DNA of 64,000 nucleotides from Celeribacter marinus (GCF_001308265.1 NZ_CP012023.1:1192932-1256931); one strand, 5' to 3'; shown: positions 8,291-16,272, counted from the first letter of the stretch. Notes: generated by a model from the sequence alone, not told the origin. Numbers and translations are program-made.

Positions 8291-8500
8291 AACAATATAT
8301 TATCCAAAAATAGCCGCACCAAAGCCGATTAGTCGGAAGGATTCCTTAGTTATGAAATTGAAACTTTAGGATATCTCAACAATCCAAATTAGGTGAAAAA
8401 TAATCTATTGCTCGTTTTTCAATTCAGGCCGGCCGCGTTTAGATACTGTTAGCGCATACATCGTAATCAATAGCACTTGTTTTGCATTTTGAGAGTTAAA

Positions 8501-9001
8501 ATGAACCTTTTAGTTAATAGACTGTTAAATCGCTACGGCCCCTCGTTAAAGGGTGAGCAAAACGCGATGCGGCCAAATATGTCGTTAGAGACAGTTAGAA
8601 AACCACATGTCATTCCGATCGTCACCGCGCACACCAAGATTCTATTTATTGGATTTCCCACCGGATCAATCTTTCCACGCTCGAATGCAATGCCACTTGG
8701 ATACCAGATCGCCAGTTGCGACCTTGAACGTGCGCGCGACCTATTCGCCGTGATGGCCTTTGACTATGTGTGTCTTTATTCCGATAGTATGTGCCCGCAC
8801 CTGATCGACCACGTGCGCGACACAGCCAAAGCACTTGAGGAAACACCGCAAACACAGCTTATCGCTGTTGGCCCCCACTTCCCGAATGAATTCAAAAGCT
8901 TTCTTATCGCGCTTGGCGCACATGACGCCATTCAATGGCGCGGCGATACAAGTGCCCTCTTGTCGGCTCTGCATCATCGCATCCAAGAGGAAGTCGAGTG
9001 A
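8501..9001 (+). CDS. Degenerate receiver-domain protein
   Basis: A 166-residue protein whose region 45-165 follows the receiver fold: a first strand KILFIG, a central FDYVCLYSD strand, TQLIAVGP, and FLIALGAHDAIQWRGDTSALLSAL, which mirrors the end of receivers. The phosphoacceptor position is occupied by Tyr93 (CLYSD), the N-terminal acidic pair is absent and the conserved Lys is replaced, so it should not be phosphorylated normally. The ATG at 8501 has GAGAG upstream, but a CtrA-like box lies in codons 5-10, so translation might instead start at 8567 (ATGCGGCC), giving 144 residues. It is divergent from the kinase operon. Confidence 0.6.
   Translation: MNLLVNRLLNRYGPSLKGEQNAMRPNMSLETVRKPHVIPIVTAHTKILFIGFPTGSIFPRSNAMPLGYQIASCDLERARDLFAVMAFDYVCLYSDSMCPHLIDHVRDTAKALEETPQTQLIAVGPHFPNEFKSFLIALGAHDAIQWRGDTSALLSALHHRIQEEVE
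8514..8528 (+). promoter_or_regulatory. CtrA-like full box TTAA-N7-TTAA
   Basis: TTAA, seven bases, TTAA, each TTAA preceded by G, as in the classical CtrA consensus. It lies inside the first codons of the degenerate receiver gene if that gene starts at 8501, or in its promoter if it starts at 8567. Confidence 0.4.
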
Positions 9002-9081
9002 GGGCAGGCTTAGCGAAACCCATCTAGAGCAACTATAACCTTCGCCTAACATTCCATGTAAATATTGATGCAAAGTCACAC

Positions 9082-9282
9082 ATGCCCAACACTGTCAGAA
9101 CTTACACCCCACCAAGACTCGCCGCGAACACAAATGCACGCCCATCATCAAGTGACGCGCCTGACTGTCTTGTGAACTACTTTTTAGACATTCTCACGAA
9201 TATCGATGACATGGACGCGCCCGAAATCGCTCACGCTTTGGACAGCTTCGGCATCCGCCTGACGCGCACGCTAAAAACCTAA
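9082..9282 (+). CDS. Small hypothetical protein in the signalling locus
   Basis: A 66-residue frame, 80 bases after the degenerate receiver gene and in the same direction. The first 25 residues are Pro/Thr/Ser-rich and probably disordered. The rest (VNYFLDILTNIDDMDAPEI and on) is predicted helical. There is no clear Shine-Dalgarno sequence before the ATG. The helical part could be an interaction peptide, but no family is recognised and the gene may not be real. Confidence 0.4.
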   Translation: MPNTVRTYTPPRLAANTNARPSSSDAPDCLVNYFLDILTNIDDMDAPEIAHALDSFGIRLTRTLKT

Positions 9283-9298
9283 GCGCGCGCGAGACTCG

Positions 9299-9904
9299 TC
9301 AATCGAACCAACCCATCTCGCGGGCGATCATTGCTGCGTGAGTCCGGTTGCGCGCCTCAAGCTTGCGGCCCAACGTGCGCACATGCAATTTGATCGTGAC
9401 CTCACTTAGCCCGAGATCAAGCGCGATTTCCTTGTTCGCCTTGCCTTCGCACAATCCACGCAACACTTCGGTTTCACGCGATGTCAGGCCGGTCTCGGGC
9501 TTGGCTTCTTTTTGTGACATAAATTCAAATGGCGCAAAAACTGTACCTGAAACCATAATGTGAACCGCGCCGGCGATGGATTTTGCGGGCAGTGATTTAG
9601 GCACAAATCCAACCGCGCCACATTCAATCGCGCGGCGTGCAACCTCTGCACTGGCAGCACCCGATATAATGGCAATCGGTACGCCAGGATAATCGCTCAG
9701 CAATTGCTCCAACCCCTTGAGACCATTCATACCCGGCATTTGATAATCGAGTAAAATAAGGTCGAACGCTGAATCAGCCTGTAAGATCTCAATTGTTTGA
9801 TCAACCGAGGCTGAGGTAATGACCTCTTCGAACCCTTCATTGCGCAGATATGCTGCGACAGAATCTCTAACCAAATCATGGTCGTCTGCTAGCAAAAGTT
9901 TCAT
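9299..9904 (-). CDS. LuxR/FixJ-type response regulator (second of two)
   Basis: A 201-residue regulator with a complete receiver (ADDHD acidic residues, phosphoacceptor Asp53 in LLDYQMPGMNG, Lys in PKSLP) and a canonical NarL-type helix-turn-helix (about 137-198; GLTSRETEVLRGL, NKEIALDLGLSEVTIKLHVRTL). The last residues ARNRTHAAMIA match the paralogue at 4178-4852. It stands alone, convergent with the small frame at 9082-9282. With the hybrid kinase it probably forms a phosphorelay, but direct pairing is inferred only from location. Confidence 0.9.
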   Translation of the reverse strand: MKLLLADDHDLVRDSVAAYLRNEGFEEVITSASVDQTIEILQADSAFDLILLDYQMPGMNGLKGLEQLLSDYPGVPIAIISGAASAEVARRAIECGAVGFVPKSLPAKSIAGAVHIMVSGTVFAPFEFMSQKEAKPETGLTSRETEVLRGLCEGKANKEIALDLGLSEVTIKLHVRTLGRKLEARNRTHAAMIAREMGWFD

Positions 9905-10048
9905 TGCGTCCCCCTGCCATTTCCGGCGCGCATCGCGTGCGGCCCTATAAATCTATTCGCATCAAACATACTTAAATGCATCAAATCTCAACCTCTCGCT
10001 CAATCCACGCAGACTTCACTCGCACCCACAACCTATTACTGGTCGCCT

Positions 10049-10252
10049 TTATGCTTGCCGCCCTGAACGCTCACCTACCACTTTAGGTAGTATATGACGC
10101 TCCAACCGCACAAGCAAAGCGACAAAAGATACAATTCCGGAAATCATATAGCCTATCAAGGCCACCCAAATTCCCTGCCCGCTCACCAAAAACATCAGTG
10201 CAACAACTAGGCCAAGAACACTTGCGGCAAACAAGTACGCTAAAATTTTCAT
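10049..10252 (-). CDS. Small two-helix membrane protein
   Basis: A 67-residue protein with two hydrophobic segments (about residues 4-22 and 28-48) and a basic tail, so probably an integral membrane hairpin. The ATG at 10252 is set by AAGGAG seven bases upstream; a longer frame to 10303 lacks such a site. No family is recognised. It belongs to the signalling locus by position and by the TTAACCAT site and shared promoter motif in its upstream region. Confidence 0.65.
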   Translation of the reverse strand: MKILAYLFAASVLGLVVALMFLVSGQGIWVALIGYMISGIVSFVALLVRLERHILPKVVGERSGRQA

Positions 10253-10327
10253 TGCCTCTCCTTTGATAGCGCCGATTTTTTCCGTAACGCACGGAACCTG
10301 CATCTATTTTTTGATCATACGGAAAAA

Positions 10328-10335
10328 TTAACCAT
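10328..10335. promoter_or_regulatory. CtrA-like half site TTAACCAT
   Basis: Second intergenic exact TTAACCAT octamer of the signalling locus, 76 bases upstream of the small membrane protein start at 10252. Confidence 0.4.
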
Positions 10336-10387
10336 AGGTAAGCCGCGCAAAGGGTCGGGCGTAACGATTTTGCGCGGCATCTATATT

Positions 10388-10404
10388 CTATAGTTTTATC
10401 CTAC
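10388..10404. repeat. Shared promoter motif, copy 2
   Basis: CTATAGTTTTATCCTAC, differing from the copy at 8171-8186 only by one inserted A. A looser version, CTATCGTTTTACCAAC, occurs at 10756-10771 just upstream of the receiver-like gene starting at 10788. Confidence 0.35.
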
Positions 10405-10787
10405 GATTGACTACCCGCCACACCCCAAAGACAACTCGAGAAACTCATGCGCCACCCTTAAGACTTTCGCGTGCATTCACACCGCGGGGCCTACGACCTA
10501 TCAAGTACCCCTGCTCGCATGAGAGGCAGCTCGACGGCGGCCCACCAACGTTGTCAGAGTAGCCATCATCGATCTGGCCCGATGCACCGTTGCCGCCCCC
10601 CAGTGGCACTATGACGGCGTGTCGGGCCAATTATCAACATCGCGGCCCAACTGTGCGCAACCTAAGTTGCGAAAGTCGATACGCCAAAAGTGTCAACGCC
10701 ATCTAAAGATACATGATTAATGCTTTTGCGCGCGTCATGGTCTATCAAAGCCATGCTATCGTTTTACCAACTGTTAAGGAAAACGAT

Positions 10788-11273
10788 ATGTTTAGTATTT
10801 TTGATGGCTTCGATGCAAACTGCTGTTTGCTCACCACATCTTGTACACTCACGAGCTCAATGCTCACGATGCTGGAAAACGATGATGCGCAAGTGAAAGT
10901 TTGCGGAAGCTACGGCTCTCTGAAAGCCGCGCTAAGCGACGATACGACTATAAACTATATCTTTATCGACCTCGACAGCTTTGACGGCATCGCCGCGCAG
11001 TTTGACACAATAAAGAAGTTACGCGAAACGCACGCAGACAAGAGCGTTGTTCTGCTCTCCTCCGATTTTGCGATGAATGAGTATGGCACGCATCGCTTAA
11101 TGCTTGCGGATGTATCGTTACGCCTACCAGTCACAATGTCATCGCTGGAAATTGCATTAATGCAAGCGCCAGTAAATAACAAAACATGGTGCCATCGTAT
11201 GGCCGCAACACAGGATGTCGCGGCAACTCCGGCTCCAGTACGGCAGTTTCAACACGAAAGCAGCGCGGCCTGA
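10788..11273 (+). CDS. Receiver-like protein lacking the acidic pocket
   Basis: A 161-residue protein with a receiver-like layout: CCLLTTSC first strand, NYIFIDLDSFDG with Asp61 at the phosphoacceptor position, SVVLLSSDF, and LRLPVTMSSLEIAL in place of the usual KP segment. The N-terminal acidic residues that bind magnesium are replaced by Thr and the conserved Lys by Leu. It is therefore an atypical receiver that may not be phosphorylated. The start at 10788 follows AAGGA at nine bases; the longer frame from 10713 is less likely. An intrinsic terminator follows. The sequence is only weakly conserved and the fold call is by eye. Confidence 0.6.
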   Translation: MFSIFDGFDANCCLLTTSCTLTSSMLTMLENDDAQVKVCGSYGSLKAALSDDTTINYIFIDLDSFDGIAAQFDTIKKLRETHADKSVVLLSSDFAMNEYGTHRLMLADVSLRLPVTMSSLEIALMQAPVNNKTWCHRMAATQDVAATPAPVRQFQHESSAA

Positions 11274-11306
11274 TCCGCGCGCAATAGTCCACTCTTGGGC
11301 CAACTC

Positions 11307-11345
11307 AAAAGGACGACCAACGCACTGCGATGGTCGTCCTTTTTT
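11307..11345. terminator. Bidirectional intrinsic terminator
   Basis: Arms AAAAGGACGACCA and TGGTCGTCCTTTTT with an 11-base loop. T-runs flank the stem on both strands, so it can end both the receiver-like gene (plus) and the sugar catabolic operon (minus, ending at 11366). Confidence 0.9.
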
Positions 11346-11365
11346 CAGTCTAATCGCTTTGAACT

Positions 11366-12301
11366 TTACCACTCAAAGGCGGATACCTGTTGGCGCTTGC
11401 CAAGGGTAAGCGCATCCGAGACGTGTAGCATGGGACGCAGATCAACTTCGCTTGCACCGCTAGAAACGAGGGCGGCCATATCGGCGTATAGTTGCGGGTA
11501 TTCACCGTCGAGCTGACCGATTGCACCGGGTTGTTCAGTGCCGTCGATCAGCAGCACACCGCCGCCCTTCTCAAGCTTCAAAACTCCCTCTTTGCACACC
11601 GCCTCAATATCCCAAATATCCGCACCGCTATGATCCCAATTCATTTGGGCCGACACGGTAGCGCCATGTGGATGATAAAAATCGAGATCCGCCGCAATCG
11701 GCGTGTCGCGGTTGGCTGGGAATTTCAGAATTGCGCCCGTCAGATGGATCGGATCAGGCAAAATTTCGGTCACGATGGACAGTGCATTGATACCTGGATC
11801 AAAGATACCCATACCACCCGGCTCGAACACCCAATCCTGATTTGGATGCCATTTGCGTACGTCCTCTTTCCATGTCACCGTGAACCGCTCGATCGCCTTG
11901 CCCATAAGCCATGCTTTAGCCGTTGCGACCTGAGCGGCCTTGCGTGAATGCCATGTCGCGTACAGCGTCACACCAGCATCGCGTGCGAGCGCTTCAAGGG
12001 CATAGACTTCCGACAACGTAGCACCCGGGGGCTTTTCAAGCATCACGTGACGTCCTGCGGCAATGGCCGCACGTGCATATTCGAAACGTGGGACCGGTGG
12101 CATACACAAGCTCACCACCTCAATCTCGGGGTGCGCGCCAAGCATCTCGTCCATGCTCTTATAGTTTGGCACACCCTCTACCTGATGGTGGCGTGACACG
12201 GCCGCAGCCAGTTCCCAGTCGTCCGATTTGGCGAGCGATGGAATATGCTGATCGATGGCGATCTTACCGACACCGACCAGAGCAATTTTACGCAGCGCCA
12301 T
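11366..12301 (-). CDS. Aldose 1-dehydrogenase (L-arabinose/D-galactose), Gfo/Idh/MocA family
   Basis: A 311-residue NAD(P)-dependent enzyme that oxidises the sugar C1 to the lactone. The Rossmann motif GVGKIAIDQHIP lies at residues 10-21 and the catalytic region contains MLEKPPGATL and WKEDVRKWHPNQDW. It closely follows the L-arabinose 1-dehydrogenase of Azospirillum brasilense as I recall that sequence, including EPGGMGIFDPGINALSIVTEILP. The start is adjacent to the stop of the dehydratase gene. It is the last gene of the chvE-ggu operon, giving the first oxidative step after uptake. Confidence 0.88.
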   Translation of the reverse strand: MALRKIALVGVGKIAIDQHIPSLAKSDDWELAAAVSRHHQVEGVPNYKSMDEMLGAHPEIEVVSLCMPPVPRFEYARAAIAAGRHVMLEKPPGATLSEVYALEALARDAGVTLYATWHSRKAAQVATAKAWLMGKAIERFTVTWKEDVRKWHPNQDWVFEPGGMGIFDPGINALSIVTEILPDPIHLTGAILKFPANRDTPIAADLDFYHPHGATVSAQMNWDHSGADIWDIEAVCKEGVLKLEKGGGVLLIDGTEQPGAIGQLDGEYPQLYADMAALVSSGASEVDLRPMLHVSDALTLGKRQQVSAFEW

Positions 12302-14046
12302 TAGTGACTATCCTTGCCGACAGGTGCCCCACGGCACCCTTTAAGAAAGTCGAGATCCGCGCCTGTGTCTGCGCCCTCAACGTGCGCTTGGTGCAACCAC
12401 GCGTATCCGCCAGTCGCCTGTTCATGGGCCGGTGCCCACGCGGCCAAACGCGCGGCCAACTCATCATCAGGAATGTCGAGATGTAGACGGCGGTTTGGCA
12501 CATCAAGCTCAATGAAATCGCCGTTTTGAACCACAGCAAGCGGACCACCCGCAGCGGCCTCAGGCGAGGTATGAAGTACGACTGTGCCGTAAGCGGTGCC
12601 AGACATCCGAGCGTCCGAGATACGAACCATGTCCGTGATGCCCTTGCGCAGAACCTTTGGCGGCAAACCCATATTACCAACTTCGGCCATACCTGGGTAG
12701 CCTTTGGGACCACAGTTTTTCATGACCATGACGCAGGTCTCATCAATGTCGAGATCCTCGTCATTGATCTTGGCTTTATAGTCATCGATATCCTCGAACA
12801 CGACCGCACGGCCGCGGTGGGTGAGCAACGCAGGTGTCGCCGCAGACGGTTTAAGAACCGCACCTTTGGGGGCAAGGTTGCCGCGCACAACGGCAATTCC
12901 GCCCTGTTCCATAAGAGGTTTATCAACGGGCAGAATGACGTCTTCGTTGTGGTTCACAACGTCTTTGACCTCATTCCAAATCGTCTCGCCCGATACGGTG
13001 AGGGCGTCCTTATTCAACTGGCCACCCTCGCCCAAACGCTTGAGCACCACAGGCAAACCACCGGCGTAAAAGAATTCCTCCATCAGGTATTTGCCCGACG
13101 GCATCAGGTTCACAATGGTGGAGACATCGCGGCCACAGCGATCCCAATCGTCAAGCGAGAGATCAATACCCACACGCCCCGCCATAGCGAGCAAATGCAC
13201 AACGGCGTTGGTCGATCCACCGATCGCACCGTTCGCGCGAATGGCGTTCTCGAACGCGGCTTTGGTCATAATGTCGGAGGGTTTCAAGTCGTCTTTGACC
13301 ATCTGTACAATACGGCGGCCTGACAGTTGCGCCATCACGCGGCGGCGACTATCGACCGCTGGGATCGCGGCGTTGCCCGACAATGCCATGCCAAGTGCTT
13401 CGGCCATAGACGCCATTGTTGAGGCCGTGCCCATCGTGTTGCATGTACCCGTTGAGCGCGACATGCCTTGTTCGGCTTCCAAGAATTCCTCTTGGGTCAT
13501 CTTGCCCGCTTTGACATCCTCGGAGAATTTCCAAAGGTGGGTGCCAGATCCAATACGCTCGTTTTTGTAAATACCATTGAGCATCGGCCCGCCGGTCACA
13601 ACAATGGACGGAAGATCACAAGACGCGGCCCCCATCATCAAGGACGGCGTGGTTTTATCACAGCCCACAAGCAGCACACAGCCGTCAATCGGTTGTCCAC
13701 GAATAGTTTCCTCGACCGCGAGAGCCGCAAGGTTGCGAAACATCATCGCGGTTGGGCGATAGGTATTTTCAGACGCGGAGAACACCGGAACCTCGACGGG
13801 GAAACCACCCGCCTCCCAAATGCCCGCTTTGACCTTTTCGGCCAGTTCTTTCATGTGGCTGCCATTGCATGGCGTCAATTCAGACCATGTATTGAGGACG
13901 CCGATAACGGGCCGCCCGTCGAACAAGTCATGCGGATAACCTTGGTTCTTGAGCCACCCACGGTGATAAATCGTATCGCGGCTATTGCCACCATACCAAG
14001 ATTGCGAACGCAGTTTACGGGGCCATTCAGCAGGTTTGAAACTCAT
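12301..14046 (-). CDS. araC: L-arabonate dehydratase (IlvD/Edd family)
   Basis: A 581-residue iron-sulfur dehydratase converting L-arabonate to 2-keto-3-deoxy-L-arabonate. Cluster-ligand cysteines appear in ELTPCNG, VGCDKTTPS and GTCNTMGTAS. Length and long stretches (for example the GCDKTTPSLMMGAASCDLPS segment) match the Rhizobium leguminosarum L-arabinonate dehydratase. The stop overlaps the dehydrogenase start by one base, and gguC lies just upstream, so all are co-transcribed. The symbol follows the pentonate pathway usage, not the E. coli araC regulator. Confidence 0.9.
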   Translation of the reverse strand: MSFKPAEWPRKLRSQSWYGGNSRDTIYHRGWLKNQGYPHDLFDGRPVIGVLNTWSELTPCNGSHMKELAEKVKAGIWEAGGFPVEVPVFSASENTYRPTAMMFRNLAALAVEETIRGQPIDGCVLLVGCDKTTPSLMMGAASCDLPSIVVTGGPMLNGIYKNERIGSGTHLWKFSEDVKAGKMTQEEFLEAEQGMSRSTGTCNTMGTASTMASMAEALGMALSGNAAIPAVDSRRRVMAQLSGRRIVQMVKDDLKPSDIMTKAAFENAIRANGAIGGSTNAVVHLLAMAGRVGIDLSLDDWDRCGRDVSTIVNLMPSGKYLMEEFFYAGGLPVVLKRLGEGGQLNKDALTVSGETIWNEVKDVVNHNEDVILPVDKPLMEQGGIAVVRGNLAPKGAVLKPSAATPALLTHRGRAVVFEDIDDYKAKINDEDLDIDETCVMVMKNCGPKGYPGMAEVGNMGLPPKVLRKGITDMVRISDARMSGTAYGTVVLHTSPEAAAGGPLAVVQNGDFIELDVPNRRLHLDIPDDELAARLAAWAPAHEQATGGYAWLHQAHVEGADTGADLDFLKGCRGAPVGKDSH

Positions 14047-14048
14047 GA

Positions 14049-15041
14049 TTATAGTGCCTTCACTTTGGTGGTGCCCGTAACTTTTGGGGCTTGGACAAGC
14101 GGGTTTCGCAAGGCCATGCCGAAATCAGCGGCTTCAATCTCGAACACATCGCCGTCTTCGGTTTTCACACCATCTGCAAAAGATAGCGTAGCGGTCCCAA
14201 AGAAATGGACGTGTAGATCACCTTGTTGGCGGAAGATGTCGTATTTGAAATGGTGGTGCTCAAGGTTGGCAAGCGTGTGGGACATGTTGTCCTCACCCGA
14301 CACAAACGGCTTTTCCCAAATCAACGCACCATCGCGGTAAATCCGCGACATGCCTTGCACGTCAGCGGGCAAATCACCGATCAGCATTTCGGGACCGATG
14401 GCAGCAGGGCGCAATTTGGAGTGGGCCAGCCAGAGATAGTTACCGCGCTCGGTGATGTGATCGGAGAACTCGTTGGACAGGGCAAAACCAACTCGAAACG
14501 GCGCCCCATCGGGGCCGTTGATGTAAATGCCCGCAATCTCGGGTTCTTCGCCTGCGTCCTCAGCAAAAGACGGCGAATGCAGCGGTTTACCTGCGGCCAC
14601 TGCCATCGTCCCGTTGCCTTTGTAGAACCACTCGGGTTGTGCCCCGACTTCGTTAGCTGCGGGTTTTCCCGTCTCGACACCCATTTGGAACATCTTCATC
14701 GAGTCGGTCATCACCGCCTCTTTGTCCTGTTTGGCATGCATAGAATTGCGGGTGGAGGCCGAACCCAAATGGGTCAGGCCAGTGCCCGTCAAATGGCAGT
14801 GCGCGGGATCGTCGTGGTGGATCGGCAATAACATCAGCCCGTCAGCATAAGCCGCTTCAAGATCGACAGCCTCTCCAAATCCGTGGTCACGAATGACATC
14901 GGCCAAGGGACGACCCGACGTTGCCGCCTCCATCGCCAAAGCATAGGACGATGTCGCCCCTTTGACCGCGTAGGCCTCAGACCCGGAGCGCACGACAACG
15001 GTAATTCCGCCATCTACATTTTGAATTTGCGAGAGAAGCAT
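14049..15041 (-). CDS. gguC: AraD1/GguC family protein (FAH fold)
   Basis: A 330-residue member of the AraD1/GguC group, with an FAH-like C-terminal half (metal-site-like EPEIAGIYINGPDG near 190 and LHVHFFGTATLSF near 275). GguC is the fourth gene of the Agrobacterium chvE-gguABC operon. FAH-fold relatives act as 2-keto-3-deoxy-sugar-acid dehydratases, and its place directly after the dehydratase makes that the likely next step (to 2-ketoglutarate semialdehyde). The reaction is inferred from context. It sits two bases from the dehydratase gene and six from gguB. Confidence 0.85.
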   Translation of the reverse strand: MLLSQIQNVDGGITVVVRSGSEAYAVKGATSSYALAMEAATSGRPLADVIRDHGFGEAVDLEAAYADGLMLLPIHHDDPAHCHLTGTGLTHLGSASTRNSMHAKQDKEAVMTDSMKMFQMGVETGKPAANEVGAQPEWFYKGNGTMAVAAGKPLHSPSFAEDAGEEPEIAGIYINGPDGAPFRVGFALSNEFSDHITERGNYLWLAHSKLRPAAIGPEMLIGDLPADVQGMSRIYRDGALIWEKPFVSGEDNMSHTLANLEHHHFKYDIFRQQGDLHVHFFGTATLSFADGVKTEDGDVFEIEAADFGMALRNPLVQAPKVTGTTKVKAL

Positions 15042-15047
15042 AACGGA

Positions 15048-16262
15048 TCACCCCTGTTTTTGTTTATTATAGACGTCAAAGACTACAGCCATCAGCAGCA
15101 CGAGACCCTTGATCATTTGTTGATAATCAATGCCGATGCCCATGATCGACATGCCGTTATTGAGCACCCCCATAAGGAACGCACCGACAACCGCACCCAC
15201 AATGGTGCCAACGCCGCCAGACATGGATGCGCCACCGATAAACACCGCCGCAATCACATCAAGTTCAAGAGCAAAGCCCGCTTTTGGTGTGGCGGTATTC
15301 AAACGCGCCGCAAACACAAGACCCGCAGCAGCCGCCAAAACACCCATGTTCACAAAGGCGAGAAAGGTGAGGCGCTCGGTGTTGATGCCCGACAATTTCG
15401 CCGCTTTCTCATTGCCGCCCATCGCGTAGACACGGCGGCCAATTACGGTGTTCTCGGTGAGAAAGGCGTAGATCACGGTGAGCACGCCCATGGTGATCAA
15501 CACGTTTGGCAAACCACGAAAGGTTGCCAGCTTCCACATGACAAAGATCAGCGCAAACGCGACAATCCCTGTGCGGGCGACAAAAAAGCTCTGTGGCTCA
15601 TCTTCGATCCCGTAAGCTTTGTTGGTGGCGCGTTGTTTCATACCACGCCAGATGACAAAGGCGGCTGCGACAAACCCCATGACTACAGCCAAGACATTGA
15701 CCTGTCGCACACCCGTCATGACGGCGAGGCTTTCACCCCATGCCGCCGGAAACACATCAGGGACAAACCCGTTTGCAATCACTGTAAATTCACGTGGGAA
15801 TGGACCAACCGATTGACCGTGTAGCAACCACAACGACAGACCGCGAAATACCAACATCCCCGCGAGCGTGACAATAAAAGGCGGAATGCGCCAATAAGCG
15901 ACCCAATAGCCCTGCGCCCCGCCAATGATGCCGCCTGCAACCAGACAGATAGCGATAGTGAGGAACGGGTTCATATCCCAATTGACGATCATCACGGCCG
16001 CTAATGCCCCGATAAAGCCCATAACCGATCCGACCGACAGGTCGATATGACCCCCAACAATAATCACCAACATGCCCAGAGCCATGATGATGATGTAGGA
16101 GTTTTGCAGCAGCAGGTTGGTGATGTTCACCGCCCGCAAAAGCGTACCGTTCGTGACGATTTGGAAAAACGCCATAACGCCGATCAGGGCAAATAGAAGA
16201 CCGTATTCGCGCAAGTTTGCCGCGAGGTAGGCCTTCAGCCCCGTTTGATTAGTCTTGTCCAT
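15048..16262 (-). CDS. gguB: Sugar ABC transporter permease GguB
   Basis: A 404-residue XylH/AraH-type permease with about ten or more hydrophobic helices. It carries the BPD_transp_2 signature region (VGGHIDLSVGSVMGF and AVFIGGASMSGGVGTIVGAVVGA). It forms the membrane channel for the ChvE-GguA importer of arabinose, galactose and related sugars. The start is ten bases from the gguA stop, so it is co-translated in the operon. Confidence 0.93.
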   Translation of the reverse strand: MDKTNQTGLKAYLAANLREYGLLFALIGVMAFFQIVTNGTLLRAVNITNLLLQNSYIIIMALGMLVIIVGGHIDLSVGSVMGFIGALAAVMIVNWDMNPFLTIAICLVAGGIIGGAQGYWVAYWRIPPFIVTLAGMLVFRGLSLWLLHGQSVGPFPREFTVIANGFVPDVFPAAWGESLAVMTGVRQVNVLAVVMGFVAAAFVIWRGMKQRATNKAYGIEDEPQSFFVARTGIVAFALIFVMWKLATFRGLPNVLITMGVLTVIYAFLTENTVIGRRVYAMGGNEKAAKLSGINTERLTFLAFVNMGVLAAAAGLVFAARLNTATPKAGFALELDVIAAVFIGGASMSGGVGTIVGAVVGAFLMGVLNNGMSIMGIGIDYQQMIKGLVLLMAVVFDVYNKQKQG

Positions 16263-16272
16263 CCCTGCTCTC

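Larger units (their letters stand above)
10253..10787. other. Intergenic region between divergent small genes
   Basis: These 535 bases contain no gene I can support. The left part is AT-rich and holds a TTAACCAT site (10328-10335) and the CTATAG motif (10388-10404). The stretch 10440-10690 is distinctly more GC-rich; a 61-codon frame on the minus strand there (from a TTG at 10630) has rare codons and no ribosome site. An unrecognised small RNA or a decayed gene is possible. Confidence 0.4.

Noticed and set aside
10445..10630. A 61-codon minus-strand frame in the signalling locus gap
   Set aside because: TTG start, no ribosome site, rare codons (ATA, AGG) and no recognisable homology; described as part of the intergenic entry instead.
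12526..13323. A 265-codon plus-strand frame opposite the arabonate dehydratase
   Set aside because: Antisense to a highly conserved enzyme; His- and Arg-rich with no recognisable domain.
14883..15824. A 313-codon plus-strand frame opposite gguC and gguB
   Set aside because: Spans two real genes and their junction in antisense; composition is typical of a shadow frame.
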